DNA of 64,000 nt from JAGLTQ01 sp964605385 (GCA_964605385.1 CAZSCK010000002.1:33690-97689); one strand, 5' to 3'. Shown: positions 32,699 to 41,679, counted from the stretch's first letter. A program made the numbers and translations. Notes: generated by a model from the sequence alone, not told the origin.

Positions 32699-33688
32699 AT
32701 GCCGTCAAAAGAAGAATTTCAGCCATCCACCACACCCTCCCCAAAAGTCCAATTTGTCGAGATAAGCGCCGATCATGCAGGTCAGCGTATTGATAATTAC
32801 CTAATGCGGCAGTTAAATGGGGTTCCAAAGAGCCTTGTTTACCGAATTGTACGAAAAGGTGAGGTCAGGGTGAACAAAGGCCGTATTAAGCCCGAATATC
32901 GTCTCAAAGAGGGGGATATGGTACGTATTCCACCTGTACGCCAAGCCGAGAAAAAAGCACCAGGAAAAGCTTCAGACAAGGTTTTACAGCAGATTGAGTC
33001 CAGTATTTTATTCGAAGATAAGCGTATTTTGGTTATAAATAAACCTTCAGGGCTTGCTGTACATGGGGGGAGTGGACTCAGTTATGGGCTTATTGAAGCA
33101 CTACGCGAACTGCGCCCGAATGATAAAAACCTTGAGTTGGTACACCGATTAGATCGGGATACTTCAGGCTGCCTTATTATTGCCAAAAAACGCAGTGCTT
33201 TAAGACGTTTACATGAGCAACTGCGTGAAGGCAGCATGGATAAACGTTATTTAACCTTGTTAAAAGGAAAATGGAAGGGAACGGGTAAGTGGGTTGATGT
33301 GCCTTTGCTAAAAAATGTCATTAAATCAGGCGAACGTCTCGTTTTTGTCGATCCAAAAGGCAAAAATGCACGCACTCAATTCAGTCCGTATTCTGTAGCT
33401 GATGAAGCCAGCTTAATGAGTGTGAAACTCGATACTGGCCGCACCCATCAAATTCGTGTGCATGCACAACATCTTGGCTACCCAATAGTGGGTGATGATA
33501 AATACGGTGATGATGAATTTAACCGGCAAATGAAAAGCAAAGGATTGAAGCGTTTGTTTTTACATGCCTTTTCATTAAAGTTTCACTTACCCGATGTTGA
33601 AACGGGTGAAGATGTCCCTATCTATGTAGAAGCTCCACTCGATGAAGTCTTGGTTAATGTTTTAAATAAGTTGAATATAGAATTATGA
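32699..33688 (+). CDS. rluC: 23S rRNA pseudouridine synthase RluC
   Basis: Modifies uridines 955, 2504 and 2580 of 23S rRNA in E. coli. The 329-residue product has an N-terminal S4 RNA-binding domain (GQRIDNYLMRQLNGVPKS, VRKGEVRVNKGRIKPEY) and a catalytic domain with active-site D152 in HRLDRDTSG. It is divergent from rne, the usual arrangement. The N-terminus aligns with E. coli RluC, supporting the ATG at 32699 despite the absence of a ribosome binding site. gph follows after 13 nt. Confidence 0.95.
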   Translation: MPSKEEFQPSTTPSPKVQFVEISADHAGQRIDNYLMRQLNGVPKSLVYRIVRKGEVRVNKGRIKPEYRLKEGDMVRIPPVRQAEKKAPGKASDKVLQQIESSILFEDKRILVINKPSGLAVHGGSGLSYGLIEALRELRPNDKNLELVHRLDRDTSGCLIIAKKRSALRRLHEQLREGSMDKRYLTLLKGKWKGTGKWVDVPLLKNVIKSGERLVFVDPKGKNARTQFSPYSVADEASLMSVKLDTGRTHQIRVHAQHLGYPIVGDDKYGDDEFNRQMKSKGLKRLFLHAFSLKFHLPDVETGEDVPIYVEAPLDEVLVNVLNKLNIEL

Positions 33689-33701
33689 AAGCTGAATTAT
33701 T

Positions 33702-34355
33702 ATGAATCATGAAGCTAAATTGATTGTTTTCGATTGGGATGGAACGCTTATGGATTCTGCCGATCATATTGTTAATTGTTTACAAAGTGCAATAACAGAA
33801 TTGAGTCTGGAATCAAAGACTGATGATGAATTAAAAAATATTATTGGACTCGGTCTGCGTGAAGCTTTGTTTGCTTTATATCCTCAAGCTACTGATGAAG
33901 AATTAACGGCTTTAGTTGATCGTTATCGCAAACATTTTTTTGACCAGAATACAGCCCCTAGTGAATTATTTACAGGTGCGCGTGAACTGGTTAAAGAGTT
34001 ACAAACAAAAGATTACTTTTTAGCCGTGGCAACAGGCAAGGGACGTAATGGTCTGGATAAAGTTTTAAAAGAAACCGGCATGGGTGAATATTTCCCTATT
34101 ACACGTTGCGCAGATGAATCACATTCAAAACCACATCCACAAATGATGTTGGATATTATTGATTATTATGGTATCGAAGCAAATGAAGCAATTATGGTTG
34201 GTGATACCGAGTATGATTTACAAATGGCCAATAATGCCGCTGCACATTCTGTTGCTGTAAGCTATGGTGTACATGAAAAAAAGCGCTTATTAGATTGCAA
34301 ACCATTAACTTGTTTAGATAGTATTAACGACTTGCATCAATGGCTTTTGAATTAG
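33702..34355 (+). CDS. HAD-superfamily hydrolase (Gph-like phosphatase)
   Basis: A 217-residue haloacid-dehalogenase-type phosphatase. The nucleophile motif FDWDGTLMDS is at about 10-19, the second motif is VATGKGR, a conserved lysine is in SKPHP, and the acidic GDTEYD motif lies near residue 167. The helical cap inserted after motif I gives a subclass IA phosphatase like phosphoglycolate phosphatase. The equivalent gene in Pseudomonas sits between rluC and the S49 peptidase, as here. The real substrate is not determinable. Confidence 0.9.
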   Translation: MNHEAKLIVFDWDGTLMDSADHIVNCLQSAITELSLESKTDDELKNIIGLGLREALFALYPQATDEELTALVDRYRKHFFDQNTAPSELFTGARELVKELQTKDYFLAVATGKGRNGLDKVLKETGMGEYFPITRCADESHSKPHPQMMLDIIDYYGIEANEAIMVGDTEYDLQMANNAAAHSVAVSYGVHEKKRLLDCKPLTCLDSINDLHQWLLN

Positions 34356-34377
34356 TTTAAAGTAATGCTCGGTAACT

Positions 34378-34480
34378 CCTGTCATTGCGAGCGAACAAAG
34401 TGACTGAAGCAATCTCCAGAAGATTGCCGCATCAACACTAAATAAATATTTGTTTATCAGTGTTTCCTCGCAATAACGGG
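34378..34480. repeat. 103-bp inverted-repeat element (GTCATTGCGAG family)
   Basis: The ends are inverted repeats: CCTGTCATTGCGAG (34378-34391) and CTCGCAATAACGGG (34467-34480), matching at 12 of 14 positions when one is reverse-complemented. Inside, GCAATCT (34409-34415) and AGATTGC (34421-34427) form a second hairpin. The text TCATTGCGAG...GAAGCAATCTCC...GATTGCCGC resembles a palindromic element I recognise as scattered through many bacterial genomes. It lies between gph and sppA and has no coding content. Confidence 0.75.
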
Positions 34481-34553
34481 TTTCATTTGATTATGAGGGG
34501 ATGTATTAGACACCGTATCATAATTATTAAAAATACATTAAGGAAAACTCATC

Positions 34554-35498
34554 ATGACCGATGAAATAAAAAACAAAGAAGAATGGCAAGCAGATGTTAT
34601 TAGTAAACTCGCTTTTGCTGCAGTAGATGAACAGCGTCGGGCTCGTAGATGGGGTATTTTCTTCAAAGCCCTTTTCTTTGTTTATATTCTGGTTCTTTTA
34701 ATTGTTGCATTTTCATCATCGGATGGAACTAGCAAATTAGGCAAAGCAAGCGAACATACTGCTCTGGTTGATGTACAGGGTGTTATAGCCGCGGGAGCAG
34801 AGGCCAGTGCAGATAATATTATTCATGGTTTACGTGCGGCATTTAAAGAGCCAAAAGCAAAAGCAATTATTTTGCGTATCAATAGTCCGGGAGGCAGTCC
34901 GGTTCAGGCAGGTTATGTTTATGATGAAATTAAACGATTACGTAAAAAATACAAAGATAAAAAATTATATGCCGTTATTTCTGATATGTGTGCATCCGGT
35001 GGTTATTACATTGCCGTAGCAGCTGATGAAATTTACGCTGATAAAGCCAGCATAGTTGGTTCGATTGGCGTATTAATGAACGGCTTTGGTTTTACCAAAG
35101 CAATGGAAAAGTTAGGTATAGAGCGTCGTTTATATACTGCAGGAACAAGCAAAGGTTTTCTGGACCCTTTTTCTGATGTTAAAAGCTCTGACAAAAAACA
35201 TATACAAACATTATTAGGTACTATTCATAAGCAGTTTATAGATACTGTTAAAGAAGGACGTGGCAAACGTCTTGTAGACGATGAAAAACTATTTACAGGT
35301 TTGATCTGGACAGGTGAAGAAAGTGTTGCTCTTGGTTTAACCGATGGTCTGGGTAGCAGTGGTTTTGTGGCAAGAGAAATTATTGAAGCAGAAAAAATCA
35401 TTGATTACACACCTCGTCCTAATTATCTGGATCGTTTTGCTGATCGCTTAGGGGTTGCTATGGCTAGCATTTTTGAACGTGGTTTTAATTTGCAGTAA
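34554..35498 (+). CDS. sppA: S49 family signal peptide peptidase (SppA-like)
   Basis: Membrane serine protease that degrades cleaved signal peptides. The 314-residue product has a cytoplasmic N-terminus and one transmembrane helix (about 34-53). The S49 domain has nucleophile S148 in CASGGYYIA and the catalytic lysine K200 in AGTSKGFLDPF. Conserved SPGG (111-114) and SIVGSIGVL are also present. It is the short, single-domain form rather than the 618-residue E. coli type. AAGGA lies upstream of the ATG. A terminator follows 18 nt after the stop. Confidence 0.93.
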   Translation: MTDEIKNKEEWQADVISKLAFAAVDEQRRARRWGIFFKALFFVYILVLLIVAFSSSDGTSKLGKASEHTALVDVQGVIAAGAEASADNIIHGLRAAFKEPKAKAIILRINSPGGSPVQAGYVYDEIKRLRKKYKDKKLYAVISDMCASGGYYIAVAADEIYADKASIVGSIGVLMNGFGFTKAMEKLGIERRLYTAGTSKGFLDPFSDVKSSDKKHIQTLLGTIHKQFIDTVKEGRGKRLVDDEKLFTGLIWTGEESVALGLTDGLGSSGFVAREIIEAEKIIDYTPRPNYLDRFADRLGVAMASIFERGFNLQ

Positions 35499-35515
35499 TA
35501 TATTTTAAAAGAAAT

Positions 35516-35547
35516 AAAAAAGGGAGCCTTTTACGCTCCCTTTTTTT
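35516..35547. terminator. Bidirectional rho-independent terminator
   Basis: GGGAGC (35522-35527), 7-nt loop, GCTCCC (35535-35540), then T7, with an A-run on the left arm. It ends sppA and the convergent chemoreceptor gene. Confidence 0.9.
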
Positions 35548-35566
35548 ATATTAAAATTAGTGGTGC

Positions 35567-37078
35567 CTAAAATAAATCGATATCGCCAGCACTATCTTCA
35601 TCGGTGCTTTCAAAAAGTTTTTTCTCATCAACAAGGTTGCTTAATAAATCAAGAAGATCAACACTGGCTGTTTCCGCACACTGCATATCTAATAATAATT
35701 GTTCTTGTAACTCAACACTATTTTTCCAGTCACCTTTAAGCATATTTGTCATAACATTTACATATAAATGAATAGCACTATTTGGTGAATTTATTTGAGC
35801 AAAGCTGGGTAAATGACTGTATGTTTGGCCACCGTCAGCAGATGTTAACCATTGCCCAAAACTCGATTCCGTTTCATCTACTGCAACACTGTGCGCTTCT
35901 TCTGAATCAGCCCCAACCTCTATAGCTCGGTAGGCACGTTGCATATATACAATATGATCAATTTTTGCGAGTGTTAAAGCACTAATCATACGTGAATGCG
36001 CAATTGATTCTGATGTACGTTGTGCAACATCGGAGAACTCACTAAAGTTTTGATTAAATTCAGTTACCAATTGATGTGAAACACTACTATATTCTTCGAT
36101 ACGTGCGGACTCTGCTAAAATATTATTGCTGGCATCAACAATATTACTAATAATACTTGTGATTTTTGCGGTTGCGTTTTTTGTATTGTCTGCCAATGAT
36201 CGAATTTCATCTGCAACTACAGCAAAACCACGTCCATATTCACCTGCACGTGCTGCTTCTATGGCTGCATTTAAAGCAAGAAGGTTAGTTTGATCGGCAA
36301 TGCTGGCAATAAAAGAAATAATATCGGATATCTCAGTACTGCTTTCATCAAGTTTAACGGATGAGCTTTTTAAATCAGAAATTCGTGTAACAATTTGTGA
36401 TGTGTTTTCAATAACTTTGTTTACAGATTGTTTGCTTGCCAGGGCACTATTGGCTGCATTTTTTGTAGCTTCTTCAACAGTCGTAAGTTCGTTATTTATA
36501 ATGGCAATATCGTTTTGATTAATTTCAAGGTTTTGCAGTAAATGAGATGTTTTTAAACTACTTAGTTCTGAAAATAAATTACTGATATTTTGTTGCACAT
36601 GTCTTTGTTTCATTACATCAAGTGAAAAATTGATAGTATTTAATGTGGTATTAAACATACCTTTCATACCTTGTGTAAACGTATTCCGATAAAAAATACG
36701 TTGTTGTGCCGTATTGGAAGTGGTCCTTACCTCACGGACAAACGTTTCAACTTGATCCATTGCCGTATTTAAATTATTAATTGTTTCTTGATAAAGAGAA
36801 TCACCTTTTATATTTGTTATTCTGTATTCAAGTTCCCCTTTTGCCAGATTTTGAGCAAGTTTGTTAATATTCTGGTGTCTGGATGTGTGTTGTATTAATT
36901 TAAGTTGATCTTTTATTGTTACAAAAGTAACAAGCAAAGCTATAATAATAAATATTAAATCAAAGTCGTAAGTTAGCAGTACATAGACGAGCACAGCTAT
37001 TATTACTGTAAGACGTAATATTACAGCTCGGGATTTAAATAGTAAGGATAAATTCATCATATCCTTTTTCTCTGCCAT
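35567..37078 (-). CDS. Methyl-accepting chemotaxis protein, membrane-anchored, C-terminal CZB-like tail
   Basis: A 503-residue receptor. Two closely spaced transmembrane helices (about 17-56) have almost no periplasmic loop. A HAMP-like segment is followed by the cytoplasmic signalling hairpin with tip EAARAGEYGRGFAVVADEIRS. The last about 130 residues resemble a chemoreceptor zinc-binding (CZB) domain. The first His (DHIVYMQ) and last His (SAIHLYV) are present, but the C-x-[LF]-G-x-W cysteine is Ser (SFGQW) and the third ligand looks like Asn. It overlaps the upstream PAS gene by 44 nt in another frame. Met at 37060 or 37057 could be the true start. Confidence 0.85.
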   Translation of the reverse strand: MAEKKDMMNLSLLFKSRAVILRLTVIIAVLVYVLLTYDFDLIFIIIALLVTFVTIKDQLKLIQHTSRHQNINKLAQNLAKGELEYRITNIKGDSLYQETINNLNTAMDQVETFVREVRTTSNTAQQRIFYRNTFTQGMKGMFNTTLNTINFSLDVMKQRHVQQNISNLFSELSSLKTSHLLQNLEINQNDIAIINNELTTVEEATKNAANSALASKQSVNKVIENTSQIVTRISDLKSSSVKLDESSTEISDIISFIASIADQTNLLALNAAIEAARAGEYGRGFAVVADEIRSLADNTKNATAKITSIISNIVDASNNILAESARIEEYSSVSHQLVTEFNQNFSEFSDVAQRTSESIAHSRMISALTLAKIDHIVYMQRAYRAIEVGADSEEAHSVAVDETESSFGQWLTSADGGQTYSHLPSFAQINSPNSAIHLYVNVMTNMLKGDWKNSVELQEQLLLDMQCAETASVDLLDLLSNLVDEKKLFESTDEDSAGDIDLF

Positions 37079-37553
37079 TCAATATTGTGTTTAACTTATA
37101 GAGAGAGTTATCAATAGCCTCTTTAGCAGACGATTGTTGCTCAATCTCTAACAAATCAACATAGATGTTTTTAATGTAATTCAGTTTTTCGGCATCAGGT
37201 TTGCGCCTAACAGAGTAATAACCCAATAATTCATTATCAGAGGAAAAGCTGGGAGCCACATTAGTAAAAACCCAATAATAACTACCATCTTTGGCTAAGT
37301 TTTTAATATAGCCATTGAATTCACGATTGTTTCTGATTGTTTCCCACAGCAATTTGAAAATTACGCGGGGCATATCCGGGTGGCGAATAATATTGTGCTG
37401 TTGCCCCAATAATTCTGACTCTTTATATCCTGAATATTCAATAAATAAAGGATTAACATAGGTTAAAATGTCTTTTATATTGGTTTTTGAGGAAATAAAG
37501 TCATCATCAGGCATAACCAGTTCATAATCTATCGGTGTGATTGTATTTTTCAT
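37035..37553 (-). CDS. Aer-like PAS domain protein
   Basis: A 172-residue soluble protein made of one PAS domain very close to the N-terminal domain of Aer redox receptors: TYVNPLFIEYSGY, GQQHNIIRHPDMPRV, KLLWETI, KDGSYYWVFTNVAPS. Aer PAS domains bind FAD. A downstream helix (about 130-165) ends in the overlap with the MCP gene. In Aer the PAS domain is fused to the membrane and signalling parts. Here it is either a separate subunit or the 5' part of a frameshifted fusion. A sigma-28-type promoter lies upstream. Confidence 0.85.
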   Translation of the reverse strand: MKNTITPIDYELVMPDDDFISSKTNIKDILTYVNPLFIEYSGYKESELLGQQHNIIRHPDMPRVIFKLLWETIRNNREFNGYIKNLAKDGSYYWVFTNVAPSFSSDNELLGYYSVRRKPDAEKLNYIKNIYVDLLEIEQQSSAKEAIDNSLYKLNTILNGREKGYDEFILTI

Positions 37554-37583
37554 TCTGCTCTTTATATAAACGATACATGATAA

Positions 37584-37610
37584 TTATCGGCCTGTTTCAT
37601 AAAATATTTA
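37584..37610 (-). promoter_or_regulatory. Sigma-28 (FliA) type promoter for the PAS/MCP receptor genes
   Basis: On the minus strand TAAATATT (37603-37610), 11 nt, GCCGATAA (37584-37591). The -10 is a full consensus match and the -35 matches six of eight, with ideal spacing. The start near 37578 leaves about 25 nt before the PAS gene. Confidence 0.75.
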
Positions 37611-37714
37611 GGCAATAGCAGCATTAATTTTGGCTATATTGTTATGAAAAACGATATAAAGCTTATTTTATCTAGGGTTTTATAGGGGCTGGGGTGAAAA
37701 TAAAAACTAAATCT

Positions 37715-38290
37715 TTAAAGAATAGTAAATTGTTCTTTATCTAGCATTTTAATTAAACGAATTAAGGGTAAGCCCATTAAGGTGTTGGGGTCTTCGCCTT
37801 CAAGTTTTTCAAATAAAACAATACCTAATTCTTCAGACTTAAAACTGCCTGCGCAATTATAGGGTTGTTCTTTTCGTAAATAACTTTCAATTTGCTGATC
37901 GCTGAGGTCACGAAAAACCACATTAAATGGAACAACTTCAGATTGATATTGTTGCGTTGAAGAATTATATAAACAAAGCCCCGTATAAAAAGTTACTGTT
38001 TTCCCGGATGCATTTTGTAATTGTTTAACCGCATTTTTATGTGTGTGTGGTTTACCAATAATCTCACCGTTTATAACTGAAACTTGATCAGAACCAATTA
38101 CCAGCGCATCACTGACTTTGTCTGCAACCGCTTTCGCTTTGGCAATTGATAAACGTTCAACAAGTTGTTGAGGTGTTTCATCAGCTAATGCAGTTTCATC
38201 TGTTTCAGGTGAAACAGTATCAAAATCAACACCGAGCTTATCAAGGATGGCTTTGCGAAAAGGTGAGGTTGAAGCGAGAATAAGTTTCAT
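37715..38290 (-). CDS. yceF: Maf-family nucleotide pyrophosphatase YceF
   Basis: Hydrolyses modified nucleotides. E. coli YceF prefers 7-methyl-GTP. The 191-residue product has the family motifs ILASTSPFRKAIL (3-15), PETDET, VIGSDQVSV and CAGSFKSEELGI, and the C-terminal DPNTLMGLPLI. These resemble YceF more than the dTTPase branch (YhdE). In Pseudomonas the gene lies directly before yceD. Here pycAB separates them and the gene points away from yceD. Confidence 0.93.
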   Translation of the reverse strand: MKLILASTSPFRKAILDKLGVDFDTVSPETDETALADETPQQLVERLSIAKAKAVADKVSDALVIGSDQVSVINGEIIGKPHTHKNAVKQLQNASGKTVTFYTGLCLYNSSTQQYQSEVVPFNVVFRDLSDQQIESYLRKEQPYNCAGSFKSEELGIVLFEKLEGEDPNTLMGLPLIRLIKMLDKEQFTIL

Positions 38291-38375
38291 AATTATACAG
38301 TTCTATTTAAAAAATAAGATTATAAACAATTACCATAAAGACAAAAAGAAGATTGCTGTCATTACGTGAAGATAA

Positions 38376-40196
38376 TTAACTTTGTATTTCAACCAACGTT
38401 TCATCAGGTGTTACGCTATCACCTTTAACAACATGAATAGCTATAACTGTACCTGATATTGCAGCCTGAATTTCAGTTTCCATTTTCATCGCTTCAGTAA
38501 TTAATACTGGATCACCAGCTTTTATTTTATCGCCTACATTAACCAAAACTTCAACAATTACTCCGGGCATGGATGTAGTGACATGTCCTGGTTCAGTTGC
38601 ACGAGGACGCTTACCACTGGAAGATGTTTTACGCGGTTGTCCTTCAGCTTCATCAAGATCAATTTCGCTTAATGTTTCTACCATAATTTCTTCTGGTACA
38701 CCGTCGATACTCAAATAATAAGGCCGCATATCATGTGTACGATGACCTGCACCTGTTAAGCCTATATGATAAGTTTCACCATGAATGGTAACGTTAAATT
38801 CAGTTGCGGCATTATGGCCATTGCTATCCATGTTTGCCGGTTCAAGTGCTTCTGGAATTAATTTTCCTTCATCACGCTCTTGTAAAAAAGTTCGACCTAT
38901 ATCAGGGAACATTGCATAGATTAAAACATCATCTTCATTATGTGCGAGCGTTCCAATTTCTTTGCATAACTTATCCATTTCATCTTTAAGTAAGTCAGCA
39001 GGGCGGCATTCAATAATATCTTCATTGCCTATGGCCATGTGTTGTACTTGCGGGCTGATTTTTCCCGGTGCTTTACCATATCGGCCTTGCAGGTAGAGTT
39101 TTACTTCATTTGTTATGGTTTTATAACGCTCACCGCCAATGACATTTAATACTGCCTGTGTCCCGACTATTTGAGAAGTGGGCGTCACCAGAGGGGGGTT
39201 GCCTAACTCTTTTCGTACCAGTGGAATTTCTTCTAACACTTCATTCATACGTGATAGTGCACCTTGTTCTTTTAGCTGGTTTGATAAATTAGAAATCATG
39301 CCGCCGGGAACCTGGTTAACCTGAACACGAGTATCTAAACCAGTGAACTCACTTTCAAACTGATGATATTTTTTTCTTACTTCATAAAAGTAAAATCCAA
39401 TTTCCTGTAGTGCAGGCAAGTCTAAACCGCTATCAAATTCAGTATTTTTAAATGCAGCAACCATACTTTCGGTTGGCGGGTGACTGGTGCCTTCTGAAAA
39501 AGAAGATATTGCAGTATCAATACCAAAAGCGCCATTTTCCACTGCTTTATATTGACATATACTGGCAAGTCCTGCCGTTGCATGTGAATGTAGATGAACA
39601 GGGATACTGACTTGATCAACTAATGCTTTAACTAACTCGGCAGTAATGCTCGGTGTGAGCAAGCCCGCCATGTCTTTAATAACAATGCTGTCACAGCCCA
39701 TTTTTTCCAGCTCGCGGCCTAAACTTATAAAGTATTGCAGGTTATGATCAGGGCTGGTGGTATAACAAAGTGCACCTTGTGCATGTTTATTGGATTTTTT
39801 AACTGCTTCTATAGATGTTTTTAAGTTACGTAAGTCATTCATAGCATCAAAAATACGAAAGACATCAATGCCATTTTCAGCCGCTTGTTTAACAAAAGCG
39901 CGTACAACATCATCGGCATAATGACGGTAGCCTAAAAGATTTTGGCCTCGTAATAACATTTGTAAGCGCGTGTTAGGTAAAGCTTCACGAAGTAAACGTA
40001 AACGCTCCCATGGGTCTTCTTTTAGGAACCGTACGCAGGCATCAAAAGTCGCACCGCCCCAGACTTCAAGTGACCAGTAACCAATTTTATCGAGACGCTC
40101 ACAAATCGGTAGCATGTCTTCTGTGCGCATGCGTGTTGCAATCAATGACTGATGTGCATCACGTAAAATAGTGTCTGTTATATTAACTTTTGACAT
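38376..40196 (-). CDS. pycB: Pyruvate carboxylase subunit B / oxaloacetate decarboxylase alpha-type protein
   Basis: Carboxyltransferase plus biotin carrier, 606 residues. The N-terminal domain (about 5-275, ITDTILRDAHQSLIATRM, IKDMAGLL, LHSHATAGLA) has the metal-binding site. A conserved carboxylase domain follows, then a Ser/Lys/Pro-rich linker (about 520-535). The biotinyl domain carries K571 in TEAMKMETE. Pairing with a biotin carboxylase 33 nt upstream indicates a two-subunit, anaplerotic pyruvate carboxylase as in Pseudomonas. No oadB/oadG sodium-pump genes are nearby, which argues against oxaloacetate decarboxylase. Confidence 0.88.
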   Translation of the reverse strand: MSKVNITDTILRDAHQSLIATRMRTEDMLPICERLDKIGYWSLEVWGGATFDACVRFLKEDPWERLRLLREALPNTRLQMLLRGQNLLGYRHYADDVVRAFVKQAAENGIDVFRIFDAMNDLRNLKTSIEAVKKSNKHAQGALCYTTSPDHNLQYFISLGRELEKMGCDSIVIKDMAGLLTPSITAELVKALVDQVSIPVHLHSHATAGLASICQYKAVENGAFGIDTAISSFSEGTSHPPTESMVAAFKNTEFDSGLDLPALQEIGFYFYEVRKKYHQFESEFTGLDTRVQVNQVPGGMISNLSNQLKEQGALSRMNEVLEEIPLVRKELGNPPLVTPTSQIVGTQAVLNVIGGERYKTITNEVKLYLQGRYGKAPGKISPQVQHMAIGNEDIIECRPADLLKDEMDKLCKEIGTLAHNEDDVLIYAMFPDIGRTFLQERDEGKLIPEALEPANMDSNGHNAATEFNVTIHGETYHIGLTGAGHRTHDMRPYYLSIDGVPEEIMVETLSEIDLDEAEGQPRKTSSSGKRPRATEPGHVTTSMPGVIVEVLVNVGDKIKAGDPVLITEAMKMETEIQAAISGTVIAIHVVKGDSVTPDETLVEIQS

Positions 40197-40229
40197 CGAA
40201 TCGAATCCTCGTGATTTTATATATTGAAG

Positions 40230-41648
40230 CTATATACCAGAGTTAGCAGCCAATGCTGCAGCAATAGCGGCAGCAACTTCTCGTGAAGAACGTTTAACAG
40301 AATAATTAATAAGCTCAGGATGTTTTTCAACAAAGCTGGTATTAAATTTACCGGTTTGAAAATCAGCCGAAGCAAGAATCTCTATATAATAAGGTATGGT
40401 TGTTTTTACACCGTAAAGCGTAATGTCTCGTAGCGCGCGGCGTGAACGGTCAATCAAAGAGTCCCAATCCATCGCCCAGACAATGAGTTTGGCACACATA
40501 GAATCGTAGTAGGGTGGAATAACATAACCACTATAAATTGCACCATCAGTTCGAACACCGGGACCACCGGCTGCAAAATAACGTGTAATTTTGCCAAAGC
40601 TGGGGAGAAAATCATTTTTTGGATCTTCTGCATTAATACGAAATTCCATGGCAAATCCACGCCGTGAAATATCAGATTGTTGATATCGCAGTTTTAAACC
40701 TGAAGCAATTCGAATTTGCTCTTGCACAATATCAATGCCGGTAATTTCTTCAGTAATCGTATGCTCAACCTGTAATCGTGTGTTCATCTCCATAAAATAG
40801 AAATTATCATTTTCATCGAGCAAAAATTCGACAGTACCCGCATTTTTATAGCCCGATGCAAGACAAGCTTTAACCGCCAAATCCCCAATATATTGACGTT
40901 GTTCCTCAGATAACTGTGGAGAAGGGGCTATTTCAATGAGTTTTTGGTGACGGCGTTGAATGGAACAGTCTCGTTCAAACAGATGAATGGCATTGCCATG
41001 ATGATCAGCCAGTACCTGAACTTCAATATGACGTGGATCAGTAATGAATTTTTCAATGAAAATTTCAGCGCTACCAAAGGCTTTTTCGGCTTCAGATATA
41101 ACGCGAGGATAGTTACGGATGAGTTCCAATTCCGTATCACAACGTCGAATACCACGACCACCACCACCAGAAGTGGCTTTGAGCATCACAGGATAACCAA
41201 TTTCACTGGCAATCTTTTTAGCTTCATCAATATCGGCAACATTGTCATTACTGCCTGGAGTGACTGGAATTCCCGCAGAAGTCATGGTCTGGCGGGCAAT
41301 GGTTTTATCGCCTAATTTATGAATTGTTTGTGCATCAGGGCCAACAAAATAAATACCACGGCGCTGGCAAGTTTCAGCTAATTCGGGGTTTTCTGAAAGA
41401 AAGCCATAACCTGGATGCAGAGCATCACAACCTGTGGCAATCGCAATATTCACTAAATGATGAGAATTCAGGTAGCCTGCAACCGTATCTGGCCCCAAAC
41501 TATAGGCTTCATCCGCCTTTTTGACGTGTAAAGCATAACGATCAGCCTCTGCATAGACCGCAACTGACTTAATCCCCATCTCTGCACAGGCACGTACAAT
41601 GCGGACTGCAATTTCCCCACGATTAGCGATTAGTAGCTTTTTTATCAT
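40230..41648 (-). CDS. pycA: Pyruvate carboxylase subunit A (biotin carboxylase)
   Basis: ATP-dependent biotin carboxylase, 472 residues. It has the N-terminal Rossmann-like domain (KLLIANRGEIAVRIVRACAEMG) and the ATP-grasp glycine-rich loop KATSGGGGRGIRR. Catalytic EMNTRLQVEH and the C-terminal domain (FRINAEDPKNDFLPSFG) are also present. It could be confused with AccC, but accC is normally beside accB, whereas here the partner is a biotin-bearing carboxyltransferase, so PycA is preferred. A good promoter lies upstream. It is divergent from yceD. Confidence 0.88.
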   Translation of the reverse strand: MIKKLLIANRGEIAVRIVRACAEMGIKSVAVYAEADRYALHVKKADEAYSLGPDTVAGYLNSHHLVNIAIATGCDALHPGYGFLSENPELAETCQRRGIYFVGPDAQTIHKLGDKTIARQTMTSAGIPVTPGSNDNVADIDEAKKIASEIGYPVMLKATSGGGGRGIRRCDTELELIRNYPRVISEAEKAFGSAEIFIEKFITDPRHIEVQVLADHHGNAIHLFERDCSIQRRHQKLIEIAPSPQLSEEQRQYIGDLAVKACLASGYKNAGTVEFLLDENDNFYFMEMNTRLQVEHTITEEITGIDIVQEQIRIASGLKLRYQQSDISRRGFAMEFRINAEDPKNDFLPSFGKITRYFAAGGPGVRTDGAIYSGYVIPPYYDSMCAKLIVWAMDWDSLIDRSRRALRDITLYGVKTTIPYYIEILASADFQTGKFNTSFVEKHPELINYSVKRSSREVAAAIAAALAANSGI

Positions 41649-41679
41649 TATTATTTTGACCTTTTCAAACCCATATACC

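Noticed and set aside
38376..41648. Sodium-pumping oxaloacetate decarboxylase or acetyl-CoA carboxylase
   Set aside because: No oadB/oadG or accB partner is present. The carboxylase/carboxyltransferase pair fits two-subunit pyruvate carboxylase.
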